Positions 11,597 to 22,911 of a stretch of 64,000 bases of DNA are shown here, in pieces. Each line of letters starts with the position of its first letter. Position 1 is the first letter of the stretch. This DNA comes from Daphnia carinata (Eukaryota > Arthropoda > Branchiopoda > Diplostraca > Daphniidae). Location: NCBI RefSeq assembly GCF_022539665.2, contig NC_081340.1, positions 6,013,357-6,077,356 on the forward strand, read 5' to 3'. Below the pieces are notes generated by a model, which searched no databases, was not told where the DNA came from, and saw only the letters and a list, made by a program, of their open reading frames with translations. Position numbers and translations under genes: made by a program.

Positions 11597-12182
11597 TAGG
11601 CATCGGTTTGGAAAAACGTTTAATTTGTGGGCTGAATCGTGCTTATTTGGGGAAAAGCCGACAACATTTGAGTCATTTCTATCATGCCTCTGGTCTCTTT
11701 TTTGTGAATCTAGAAAATATTTTCAACTTAAACTATACTAGGCACATTGAAGTTTTCAGAATAACGAAATCACATCATGAATGCAAACTTTTTAATAACA
11801 AGTAGGCCAAATAATGTAATTTCTGTTCATAAAGTGTACTTCAACGCCTGTGCAAAGCCTTCGTAAGATACTAGAGATATCTAAACAGAATTTTCCTTGT
11901 TTCCACTTCTTCAGCTGCTTCAGTAGCTATCAGGTCTTGGTATCAGTCCATAGGTTTCTTCTGATTTGAGTTCATCGGAATTCAAATGACGTGCACGTTC
12001 TTTTCTGATTGTTTCAACTCTGGGCATCAATAAGTAACCTTTTTCACAAAAAAAGACAAAAAACATTTGATTGACAGCAAAACGCAGTGCATTACCTAAA
12101 TTTACGTTTGACGTTAGTGACAAAAAAAGGATCTTCTAGATTATTGCATAACAACTTGATAATTCAATGTGATCTAACGAAT
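11597..12182. other. No gene recognised
   Basis: An open frame on the minus strand at 11920-12123 ends in RPDSY and includes MPRVETIRKERARHLNSDEL. It has a protein-like composition but no identified family. It could be a further piece of the eroded gene at 12183-13560. Nothing else is visible. Confidence 0.35.
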
Positions 12183-13560
12183 CTTCTTCGGCATAAAAGG
12201 AGTTGATACTGGTCTTCCGTAAGCAGCGCCCAAACATTCGTCTTCAAAAAAACAACTGAATTATATCTCTCATCCGAGAAATTTTCTACATTCCAATCGT
12301 ATTGGCAACAAACCAAAGAAGAAAATTCTGTGTGCATCGGTCTAGAATTAAAACTATTTTTAAAAAATCCCGCCGCAGCAAGGCTTTAGGAATGTCGCTT
12401 AAAGAATGGCAAATTGTGAATTTCGAAACCATTAATCAATTGTTTGCCATTCACAGCTTGCTGGACGACACAGAAAATTATCCAGAATATACTAATATAC
12501 CTATGATCCTTTGGATCCATTCTTGGACATGATGGTTAACATTTGGATGCCATCCTATTTTTCAAATCTTCCCAAAACTTCCCCAAATAGCCATTGTGTT
12601 GTCTGCAGATGCACTTAAAATTGTGTCCACTTCTTGACCAGCGAATGGAAACAAGTGGCTTAGGGAAAACATAACATTTCTACCGTAGTTCTTATTATCA
12701 TAGAGAACAGACTTATTAATATATTACCAAACAAAATTTATTTTTTCCTTGTATCCTTTCATATCCAGCTGGCCTAAAATTAAAAGAAAAGTGAATATTA
12801 CATAACTTAGAACAAAGTTACCAATATCTTAGTTCAATAGGTAGAAGCAACTGTCAAGTCTTGTCTGTATTTCCAAACATTGATCGCCATCCATTATTTT
12901 GGCTAGTCTTTTTCGTACAACATACATTTCTGTTTGGGCATGCTTACGAACAGACCAACTAGCAGCATTAAAACATTACATTTTCAAGCAATTACAATAT
13001 AAAGTTCTAAAACTAACAATGGTCCCCACTTAGTCAGTCAATTGAATCATACAATTTCCATCTATAGTTTGGTCCTTAAAACAACTGTTGTTTGCTGGCA
13101 TAAATCCCAAGCTTAATGGAAAAAAGCTTAAGAATGATTAACCTTTTTAGCCTTTTGTAGTCAAAACTTTGATACCTTTTTTCAGCATCATACACATACA
13201 TACAAAGCACTATTATTCGCTAATTTAAAATGTCTTTAAATGTATTACCCAAGTATGATCTGCGCCACCACAGCGACATTTCAAGCAACTTTTTAAAAAC
13301 AATATCCTTATTTGTCACTTCTTAGGACAATAGGTATTGAATTTTTGAGTAGCAAAAGTGGGGCTCGTCTCCAGAGCAAGACTGAAAAGAAAAATGGCGG
13401 TATTGGCCTTTTCTGAAAAGATTGTCTGCTAACCTCGTTGCTGTCAGCTTGGGTCAAAAACCAACTAGCTGCTCCACAGCTTCTCGTGATCTCCCACGAC
13501 AAAAGTAATCGAATCTACGAAATCCATCGAAATTATGTTATTCGCCTATAAATACGACAA
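12183..13560 (-). pseudogene. Degenerate WD40-repeat gene, possibly Elongator subunit ELP2-like
   Basis: Minus-strand fragments in shifting frames look like an eroded WD40 protein. Near 12570-12660 one reads HLFPFAGQEVDTILSASADN followed by TMAIWG, a classic WD repeat ending. Near 12470-12540 one reads DPKDHRYI. Near 12400 one reads LINGFEIHNLPFFKRHS. At 12183-12290, across a frame slip in a T7 run, one reads DWNVENFSDERYNSVVF, then ECLGAAYGRPVSTPFM and KKIR with a stop. At 13300-13560 one finds ITFVVGDHEKLWSS and ANTAIFLF. The order and the segment resembling 'GYDL..L..' suggest ELP2, but this is tentative. Several frameshifts and stops mark it as a pseudogene. Confidence 0.5.
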
Positions 13561-13899
13561 CCACCAAATAGAAGAAATAATAATCTGCAGGTAGTCATGC
13601 ATTTAACAATCCCACTTTGAAATTTGACGTCTAAACATCTAGTAGAAGAAATTCATGCATCGGTGCTAAAGATTATTCCGTTCATGCAATAAACAAGTGT
13701 GGCGAGAAAGAACTGGGCACTATATTAACAATGGCAAGTCTTACTCATTCGTTATTGACTTTTGCGAATACAGCAAAGCCTTTGTTACATTCGTCTGACA
13801 CGTTTCTATAGATACTGGGAAAAAACACAAGCTAAACCCTTTATCTATCATTGAACTTGGTGTCACCTTCCCCATTCCATTGACTGTCTGCCATCTGCG

Positions 13900-15844
13900 A
13901 TGGACACGCCATTTGAAGGTAATGTGTTTTTTAATTTGTTTTAAACTGAATGAAAAAATAGGGCTTTTAATAAATAATTATAGATAATAACAAATTAAGT
14001 TTGAATTTCATTGGTTTTCCCATTGCTCAATTATTTCTATGTAGCTAGGATGGTACAGTCTGTACAATTCCTAGTCCTTCTTTCTTCGGTTTCAATTTTC
14101 TTCGGTAGTACTCCGATGTGCGTCGTAAGTTGTGAACTACCATGAAAATTCCTTTCCCTTGAAAGATAAACTATGGTTTGTTGAATTTTTTCTAGAATGG
14201 AACTCTTGTTGTTCATGGAGGTTCTAACGAAAGCTTAATTAGCGTTATACCAACGGAACCTGATGTTTTAGACAAAATGAAGTCTACAAGTCAACTAGAT
14301 TTAGGTACTTGTGACCAGCAATCAAAGGTGACCTGAAACAATACAGAAATTACGACAGCTATGTACTGTATTACCAAATTATGAAATCATCAGGTACCTT
14401 GCATAGACTCTGGAACATGCGAAACCGTACCTTTGCTCGAACCTGCTCGTTGTAGACGCAGGTACTGTCCTCTTAACAAGGTAAAAATGTTAATTATTAA
14501 GAAAAACATTTTATGATGATTGTATTAATTATGACTTCTTCACGAAAAAGGTTTACTGCCTCGATTTTGACGGATGTATGATACCGGACCCCGTTTTTAT
14601 ATTTGCGCTCGCACCCAAAGAAAAGAAATGCCCTATTCCTCTTAGTCTTTGCGCAGACAAAGACCTTTGTCAATTCGTTCTTCGTAAGGTATGAAAATTA
14701 CTATACGGTGAAAGATATTTATTGATAACCGTTGCTGCTCATTATTTCAGAACTACGATGACCTGCGGGAGCCAAGTGTTGATCGTCTAAACTGCTCCAT
14801 AATGATTAACCAAATTGTTTTCACTAACTCATCCTGTGAAATTCATGGCGATTGCCATTGGACGGCCAAGTGTTGCCCAGATGGAGGTTTGTCACGAACG
14901 AATCGATGAAAAATGATCTAGTAAAATAAATCGATTTTCCTACAGGGCTCAATCGGCAATGTGTCTCCTATGATGGAACGATTATCCCCGCCAGGATAGC
15001 AAAGGAATTAAATGCTAGCTCTACAACGTCCTTGACCCTTCCATCGGCATCATTCAACTATGACCAGTCTTTAACGACTGAGCCCGGATCGGCGTCTCTA
15101 CTTAACATAACGAAGTCAACACTTATACGAATAATGAATTCATTCAAAACCACCGTAGATGGAAGACTATCGGTATTTGAACTGAGTATGTGCACTCAAT
15201 TGGCCAAATTGCTGGGTGTGTCAGAGAACGTTTTCACCAAAATGATTGTGCGAAACGGAAGCATTTTGCTGGAAATTGAAATGTCTCCATCACTCGTCGA
15301 CTCACCAGACGCAGTTGATCAAGCCCACGTACAACTAACTTCGATGCTTAGAAACGGTACCTTAGTTTTAACTGATTTAAATGGTACAAAATTGGATATT
15401 CCACCTCAGGAAAACGGTACCTTGTTAGCTAACGAAGCACCAATTTTTTCCAACATTTTCATCGGTGTTACGGCAGCTAGTTTGGGCTCCACATTTTCGT
15501 TGGTTCTTTGGGTCGTATGGAACCTAAAAAAAGGCAAAACGATAAATCCTATCCCCCACTCAGAGCGGCTGAATAGTCATGCCATATTCATAAACAAACA
15601 ATCCAAGGATAACCTTATCAGAGGTAGTTCAGGACTTGGGCAAAACCAAGTTAGTAAATTAGCGAACTTTGCAGAATCCCAAGTTCAATGGGATTTGTTT
15701 CAGCAACATTTTCCAGGAAAACCAGATTATGTCTGGAAGTCCCACGAGGAGGTTGCATGGGCAGGAAGCGATCATCAAGTACGATGGCCGCAGTTATTAG
15801 ATGCCCCTGACGAAGAATCAGTTGCAATAGTAAAAAAAAAGTAA
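13900..15844 (+). CDS. Secreted-domain single-pass membrane protein with WAP-like cysteine motif
   Basis: Seven exons (13900-13918, 14045-14124, 14196-14327, 14394-14480, 14551-14688, 14751-14886, 14946-15844) sum to 1491 bases, an open frame of 496 residues. The N-terminus MDTPFEARMVQSVQFLVLLS is a signal or anchor segment; the second Met (14050) is an alternative start that gives a conventional signal peptide. The ectodomain is Cys-rich (residues about 70-250, containing SCEIHGDCHWTAKCCPDGG, which resembles the second half of a WAP four-disulfide core). It also has many NxS/T sites. One transmembrane helix (IFIGVTAASLGSTFSLVLWV) is followed by a cytoplasmic tail of about 110 residues rich in Trp and charged residues. 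I do not recognise the full-length family. It could be a receptor or a protease-inhibitor-like surface protein. Confidence 0.78.
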
Positions 15845-16184
15845 ACATACCGAAGCTGAGGAAGATGAGGACGGTCGCCTTCAAACTAGAGATTGTAAAA
15901 AAAAGTGCAGTGCTTAACGTAACGATGCCTTTGGGTGTACACTATGGCACAGAAGGAATCCTCAGAATTATTTTACGGAATGACGGAAGTCCAAGTAAAA
16001 AACCATTACGTTTTTAATGTCTAAAATATTAAAAAGAAGCATTAGTCCACTGTACCGAAACTTATCAAAGTATAAAATGTAATAAGAAAATCACAACATA
16101 TACGCTGCGTCACTAAAGAAGGCAACCTTTTATTGCGCCATACCGGAGTGTTTCTATATACACCGATGGATTAACCAATATATC

Positions 16185-19100
16185 CTAATACACGAACAAA
16201 TCTGGGAAGTTGTTTCCATAATGCGGTAATGACTGGTTATTATGTTGCACAGCATTCAATTCCGGTTGACCACAAGGCAAAACTGATATCCGAGTCAAGA
16301 TTTGATTCAGCGTATCATTTAATACATCACCCTACAAAACGAATGTTAACATCATCCGAAGAGACTTAATAAAAAAAAAGGTGACTTACTTTAGATTGCG
16401 AACTGGCGACCAATTGCTGGAATGGAGTGTTCCGGAACTTCTCACAAATAACTTGCCTCTTTTCATACTCGGCTTCACGTCGAGATTCAACAGGCTCTGC
16501 CAGAACTTTTTTTAGTGCTTCAAAAGTCACCTCTTCCTCTGCATATCTCTACAATGATAGATACAACTGATTAGTACCTCTGCATGTATCAAAGTAACAA
16601 TTTAAGCAAGTACCCGAGCAAGTCCAGGTGACGAGGTGTTGCTCTCTGATCCATCCAAATTGATGTTGCTCAAATCCGTGAAAGACGATGGCTGGTTCAC
16701 CGATGAGTCAGCCCAGGAATAACGTTGGTTCGCATTGAAAGGTCCCTGAAACATAAAAGAACACACATTAAGCTACTATACACATTACGGTTTATAGGAT
16801 CTTATACTTACTTGTAGAGGAATCATGCCCATGATATCTTTACCAGCCTCTTTCATGCAATCAGCAATAGTGTTGAAGTCTAAAAGACACTCCGGAGAGA
16901 TAGAATCTTGCTGAATGCTTTCAGCACTTGACTCGTTAAAGTTTAGGAGATGTGGTGCACTGCCATTTCTTGCAGTTACTACTTTTGAACTGTATTCTAC
17001 CAAAGTAGTGACGCTCATTGTGTGGGAAGCCAGGGTAACGATGCTGATGGCAACAACCTAAGAAATTTTTCAGACATAAGTTTTTCAGAAAAAAATTATC
17101 GTTAATTTAGATCATTACATGAAGAGATAAACGATTTTTCGGATGAAGCATAGTATTTGTCAGCGCTACATCCTGAACAGCTAATGCCCATCGTAAAATA
17201 TCCACAAGCATTTCATCTGTTGCTAATTCGACGCAAATTAAAGCTGCTGTGCAGTAAATCGCCTAAAAAAACAAAAAAAAATTACATCATTAGTGAAGAC
17301 AGGTAAAATCTTTTGAAATTCCGGATTCTTACCTCAATATTTTCACGGGTGACATTGTTCAAATCTAAGCTCTCCGACAAATTAACTAAAATACGACTTC
17401 CGTGATTTTTGTAAAACAAAGAGTCCGCCCGCGAACATTTATCGATGGCCAGGTTCAGATCACAAATATCAACACTATAATAGAAAAGATCCGCATGTTT
17501 TTGCGAGTTTGACTAAGGTTAATGCCAACAAATAGTTACCTTGGTTTCTTCAGCTTCGAACGGTTATCATGGCGGTCAAGCAGACAATGAAGGATTTCTT
17601 GAACTAAAACACGGACGTAGGCATCTTGAACCAGTGAAGTACGTAAAAGAGGATCCAAGAAAGTCAATGGAAGCGATGTGGAGAAGTTGGTCGACTTATA
17701 CTTGTGACTGACCTATATGAAAAGCAAAATAAAGGGAATTGCTAACGAATTCACTCTATAAAAGCGCTTACTTTCAAAAGACATTTTAATAACATGTGTT
17801 GCAAAAGGGTTTCAGCTGGGACATTCTCAGGATCAGATTTTCCTGTTCCGGGCGTTCCTCCAATGATGAACATCATAATCTCAATTTTCTGATAGTCGGG
17901 CAGATGATATGCAAATTCTGCTAATGCGCTTATCAACGATTCTTGGAAATGCTTTTCATCGGTTACAGCTTCCTTGTCGTCAACAGGGATGGGCGACATT
18001 ATGCTCTGCTTTAAATGCTTCAATAATGAATTAACAATTTCCAGCACCGACGGCCCTAATTCGAAACGGAAGTAGGCCAACATTAACAACCTAAATTCCA
18101 ATTTCAATGGCATCCTGTTCACTCACCTACGCTCTCTCCAGCAGCGATTGCAATTATTTTGGCTAGAACATTCGCCATGCTGGTGCGCACTTTAGCTCTA
18201 GATCGGGAAGAGGTATCTAAATGCATCATCAAATTTTCTACCACTGCGTACGAGTACTGAACCTGCGTATAGAAGTAACAGTAGATCAATACTAATCGAC
18301 ACCAACGCATAAAATAATCGAACCTGAATAGAGTACATTATCACTCTGAATGTGTAAATGGCAAAGTCGTTGGGAACCCATAGTTCGTGCAAATCCAAAT
18401 GCCTATAGAGATTTAATTAGCAGCTGATGGAAGCCAAACTTTAAAAATGGTGATTCAACTTACTTGAATACTGGTTTAATGACAGAGCGGATATTGCCGA
18501 AAGAGGCCCTGCCTACCAGCTCACGCAGGCAGTTTTCCGCCAACGCAGACGGATCAATATTCCGTGCGCTGTTTTCAGAATCAACTTGTTCTTCAGGAAG
18601 GCCATTTAGACTGTTATCGTCATTGGAAATCCTTCTGGGTCTGCAAAATATGATATAATCAACAAAAAAGTCTTTATACGATCCCAAAAAAAGGTGGAAT
18701 TATTATGTCGCGTGCAGCAGTTTCACACGTTATAAATTAGAAGCAAAGTACGCCATTCCTTTCTTTTGTGAACAAATGAAATTACCTAGCGTGTTGCATG
18801 TTATACAACAGCGAAGGGACAATCTTATCCATGTGAACTGGTTCCCAAATATTTTCCACGAGATCGTCTGACACTGTTTTGCGAACAACTCCCTGTAGAA
18901 CATCGACAACGTTAGTCTTACGAAAACAAAATGAAAATTTTGCGATTCTTACTTGAATTCCGCGAAGGCCGGCTAGTCGAAGACTGTTCAAAACGTCAAC
19001 TTCGGGGTGGTTACTGTGACAAAGAGATGCAAATTTGGAAACGAAGAAATCGTAACGACGATGATAAGAAGGCGTGTCTTCTTCGATATTTGCAAACTTG

Positions 19101-19911
19101 ACAAACTATAAATGTGGTTAGCCAAGACAGCGTCGTCAAACAGGTCTATTAAGAAACGATACCGATTGTGAGGCTAATATTTGTAATGCCGGCTCAGTGG
19201 TTTCCAGCAGCTTCTGAACTGTTTTCAAGAAGCTCTCAACAAAAAGATTGAGGCTTTGAGCATGACAAGCCAGCAGTAACTGATCCATAGCCTCCATGGC
19301 TATTATAACCATTGGATTGCGATGCCGGTAAATGTCACGACTGACCCTCTGAGCCAGGTACTCGCCAATTCGGTCAAGTTTCTCTGGAGATGACATCGAA
19401 TAGAATGTCAGCTTGTCCATGTTGCTTCGTACCAGTCCATCCTGAACGGCAATTACAAAAGTAGTCACGAAAATGATCTTCAGCTCACTAATAAATAATT
19501 CATGCAAACCACCTCAGGATTGACGGGGAAAATGTTATCTACCAACCGCTTGTAGCGGGGTCTCAAGGCAGCACAGCAACCACAACAACCTGTCATTACA
19601 GAAATCAATAACCGTCGTACAGCATTCGTTTTGTAAAAATATGAATTTATATCTCTCTAGGGAAATCAGGATAGTTTTAGATTTGTTTCGAAACGTAACA
19701 ATTGCATGTTTGTCAAATGTGGGTTCTTATCAAAATAAAATAAACAGACAACAATGATACAAATAGAGGCAGCCACTTATCACACACTAAAATGAAAATT
19801 TGATGAAGCAATGTTACGCCTGAACTTACAGTGAGACGCATCACATTTCGAGAGAACACTGTCAAGCATTTCCAGAAAGCTTGAATCGGATAAAGTACTC
19901 CACACTGACAT
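16185..19911 (-). CDS. EFR3: EFR3 / rolling blackout homologue
   Basis: EFR3 is the palmitoylated plasma-membrane anchor that recruits the PI4KIII-alpha-TTC7-FAM126 complex to make PI4P; the Drosophila orthologue is rolling blackout. About 14 exons splice in phase from the ATG at 19909-19911 to the TAG at 16185-16187. Family hallmarks appear in order: CCCGCCAALRPRYKRLVDNI (palmitoylatable cysteines and basic patch), SPEKLDRIGEYLAQR, AMEAMDQLLLACHAQSLN, FVKFANIEEDTPSYHRRYDF, GVVRKTVSDDLVENIWEPVH, LAENCLRELVGRASFGN, NDFAIYTFRVIMYSIQ, LPDYQKIEIMMFI, LLDRHDNRSKL, and the C-terminal FEALKKVL...PDLFVY. The helical-repeat body is complete. The first exon adds about 27 residues (MSVWSTLSDSSFLEMLDSVL) ahead of the cysteines, unlike vertebrate EFR3, which begins almost at them. 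Confidence 0.95.
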
Positions 19912-19993
19912 TCTTTAAGTTATAGTTAAAATACAGAAACGGGGCTTTCGGGCTTACAAGCCCCTTCCAGACCCATTGAAGACTGACTTCAGT
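19912..19993. promoter_or_regulatory. Short bidirectional gap between EFR3 and a small gene
   Basis: Only 82 bases separate the divergent start codons at 19911 (minus) and 19994 (plus). Transcription starts and 5' UTRs must overlap here or lie inside the opposite gene, so the two genes very likely share a promoter. It lies in a more GC-rich patch (about 19940-20110) than its surroundings. No TATA box is evident. Confidence 0.5.
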
Positions 19994-20461
19994 ATGGCAC
20001 AAGCGCTAGATGCAACCTTTGCCCAGTGCAAACGCGTCCTTAAGAAAATCAATGAGCCGCGCGCAGCGCTCACCCGATATCGCCGCTATGGCCATGCGTG
20101 GAAGACATTCAGGTGAAAGTTGTTTTTTTCCCTTCCTACTTTTCGTCACCAAATAACTAGTTTCAATGCCTCATTAAAATGATTGCAACACTAACAATTT
20201 TAATGTTCCATTTTTTTAAATGCTGACTGCTATTAGTATATAGATTCACTCAAGTGAGGCTTACATAGCATAAGCAAATAGCAATTGTGACTTAAAATTC
20301 TGGAAACATAAAACTGAGTATACTGGTTTTCTGCAATTGCTATTTTTCTACTAGTTACGGTTGACCATATTATTTCATTCAGAACCCTGTTTGGACTTAG
20401 GCTTTCCACCAATAAACATGTGCCATGCAATGAGTATCAGCAAGATATGGAAAGTTTGTAA
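19994..20461 (+). CDS. Two-exon small gene, 65 residues, unknown function
   Basis: Exon 1 (19994-20112) opens with ATG and ends with the donor 'ttcag|gtgaaa'. Exon 2 (20383-20461) follows the strong acceptor 'tatttcattcag'. Together they give 198 bases: MAQALDATFAQCKRVLKKIN, then EPRAALTRYRRYGHAWKTFR, TLFGLRLSTNKHVPCNEYQQ and DMESL, stop. The protein is very basic with no transmembrane helix, and a mitochondrial or nucleic-acid role would be guesswork. Codon use is GC-rich in exon 1, unlike the flanking introns. A second donor 'gtaaga' lies just before the stop, so a longer isoform may exist. I do not recognise the family. Confidence 0.6.
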
Positions 20462-21184
20462 GACAGTCCCTGATTTATGGCAGACATATACATATCTATG
20501 TAGAGAAAAACCTCTACATCTTTTTTTCCTGTCTTTTCCCTAATACTCCATATGTTAACAGTTTTGTGTAAGATGTCATTAAAAAGACATCAAAAGCTAA
20601 TTGCCCATAGACGACCTATTATTTCTTTCCTCCTAAAATTCACAGTTCAATATGAACCAACCAAATAATTCACAAAATCTGTTCTGCCAAATCAGAACAT
20701 TTGCATAAAGCAAATACTTTACATAGGTAGACCAACATGCAATGAAGGAAATTTTAACAAGATTTCACAAATTCTTACCCATTTTTTAGATGCAATCCTA
20801 CAAATTTCGTTGTTGTTGTGGGTGGGTAAATATTACTTGGTAAAACAGATAAAATCTCCCAGCTACTGGAGCAACTAGTTGGACATGAACAACGGGCGGA
20901 CTTCGCCCTGTTTTTGTTTGCCGAAGAGGCCGGTTGACTGCTATTTTCGTACAATGATGCCGACAATAAACCAAAATAAAAAAATATAAAATATTTCCTG
21001 TTTTTAGTTTTTTAAGGAACTTTTACACGATAATAAACTTTATTTTGATACTTTGTCTTAGTTTGTGTATTGTTAAAATAACATCAGGAATTTTGCATCC
21101 AGCTTTTGGTGGATGTAAACAAATACATTTGTGTCGTCTGCAGGTTCTTCGATTGTCTAAGTTTGTACGGTACATAAAAATATA
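20462..21184. other. Intergenic, with a coding-like segment at about 20831-20937
   Basis: This is mostly AT-rich. The plus strand of 20831-20937 reads ILLGKTDKISQLLEQLVGHE, then QRADFALFLFAEEAG and a stop; the minus strand is also open and Ser-rich. It lies between the small gene and fructosamine-3-kinase. It could be a 3' exon of the small gene reached by an unseen splice, or a relic. A stop at about 20826 and poor splice sites prevent a firm model. Confidence 0.35.
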
Positions 21185-22498
21185 ATGGCTGAAGTTCGGG
21201 AAATTATAGCTGCCGAGCTGAAGCTTACAAAAGTAGAACCTTGGAAAAGATTAAAAGGTGGTTGTAGCAGCAATAATTGGGCGTTCAAAACTGAAACTGG
21301 GGCAATATTTGCGAAAATAGATAGTGACAGACATGTAAGCTAGTTGTCATTCCTCCATTCACAGTTTTCAGATTTGTTAATGTATCGTCCGTTCAGAGTG
21401 GAGACCTTTTACTTGGTGAAATGAAATCACTAGAAATGCTCCAGTCTTCAGAAAGTGTACGTGTGCCAAGCCCTATCAAAATTATTTTTTCTCAAAATAC
21501 TACAATCCTGATAACAGAATACGTAAAGTTTAAAGGGTTAGACGTGTTTCAAGGTGAACTTGGGCAACAGCTTGCCATGTACTGAACCAGTATTTTAAAT
21601 CACTGACATTATTACATTTAATAATTTCAATGGGTTTATAGGCTCCACTTGAGAAACTTGCAGTTACTTAAGGAGAACACTGATCAAGCAGTAAAGCAAT
21701 TTGGATTCTATGTTAATACCTGCTGTGGGAAAATTCCTATTGATAATCAGTGGAATGAAGACTGGATTGTAAGAAACATGTTTTTATATTTAAATTAATT
21801 AAAATTCTAATGTCAACTTATGTTCATTTAACATAGAATTTCTATTGCAAGCAGAGATTAAAACCACAAGTTGAAATGGCTGCTAAAATGGTGAGTATTC
21901 AGTTCCTTATTTCCTTGAATTTGCATTTTGTGTTTGAATGTTGTATTTACTGTGAGTAAATATGGCTAAATAATACTTGCATACAACAGTCTGGAAACCG
22001 TGAAGTGGAGAAGTTATGGTCTCAGCTGGAACCAAAAATCAAGGAGCTCTTTCACGGAGTCAATGTTCTACCTTCGTTGCTACACGGTGATTTATGGAGT
22101 GGAAATGCTGGAGAAACGGAAAGTGAACCCGGTAGAGTCGTGGGATTGTTACAGTGTTAAGATCACTAATTTAAATGTTGTCCTTATCCAGTTATTTTCG
22201 ATCCCGCTTCGTTTTATGGCCATCATGAATTTGATCTGGCTATTACTCGTATGTTTGGAGGCTTCTGCAAGGAATTTTATCAGAGATACCACCAACTTGT
22301 TCCACGTGAAGTGGGATTCGAGGAAAGGAAATCTTTATACGAACTGTTCCATTATCTCAACCACTGGTATACCCATTTCGTTTAAATTTATTTTTATTTA
22401 CTGCTCCTAATGGCGATCTAATTAGGAACCATTTTGGGGGTGCGTACGAGGAGCAAAGCTTGGAAATAATGCGACGGTTAGTCGCAAATAGCCAGTGA
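21185..22498 (+). CDS. FN3K: Fructosamine-3-kinase / ketosamine-3-kinase
   Basis: This cytosolic kinase phosphorylates sugar adducts (fructosamines, ribulosamines) on proteins at O3 so that they decompose: a protein deglycation enzyme. Seven exons (21185-21334, 21397-21578, 21642-21768, 21837-21890, 21990-22131, 22192-22366, 22426-22498) sum to 903 bases, 300 residues, close to the family norm. Visible motifs are the glycine-rich loop [10 protein letters not shown] with the following FAKI lysine, the hinge ITEYVKF, the catalytic loop [10 protein letters not shown], the metal-binding [20 protein letters not shown], and the C-terminal [20 protein letters not shown]. All splice junctions are in phase and no disruption is seen. 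It runs towards, and ends about 410 bases from, the 3' end of the next gene. Confidence 0.95.
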
Positions 22499-22911
22499 CC
22501 AGAGAAAAAGAGGATATGTTCTAACGAGGCGTTTAAGATTCCAGATTAAAAACGAAGAAAGCAGTTTATTCCTTTTGGTGGCCGCATTATTTTATAAATA
22601 TAATAATCTTTTATTTTCAATTACCAATTTACGCAAAGTTGCTCCAGATGCTGACATGTTAGTTTGCCTCTACAAAGTTTTTGTTCCTTTTTCACAGTTA
22701 TGGAGATGAGGCATCTGAAGAATAGGTAATCCAAGTAATTTACCTAAACAGGAAATGCAAAATGATAAGTTTAAATTTTTTCAAAATATACAATTATTTT
22801 TTCAAATACTTTGGGCAAAATGTTTCCTTGTCTCGGAGGCACTTTGATGTCGGCTGGTGTCATTTTGCTGTCAATTAAAAATAATTATAATCAATGGAAT
22901 TCTATAAAATG
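22499..22911. other. Convergent 3' flanks
   Basis: This is AT-rich sequence between the stop codons of fructosamine-3-kinase (plus) and the BTB gene (minus). It presumably contains both 3' UTRs and poly(A) sites. An open plus-strand frame from 22811 extends antisense over the BTB exon and is taken as a shadow. Confidence 0.6.
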
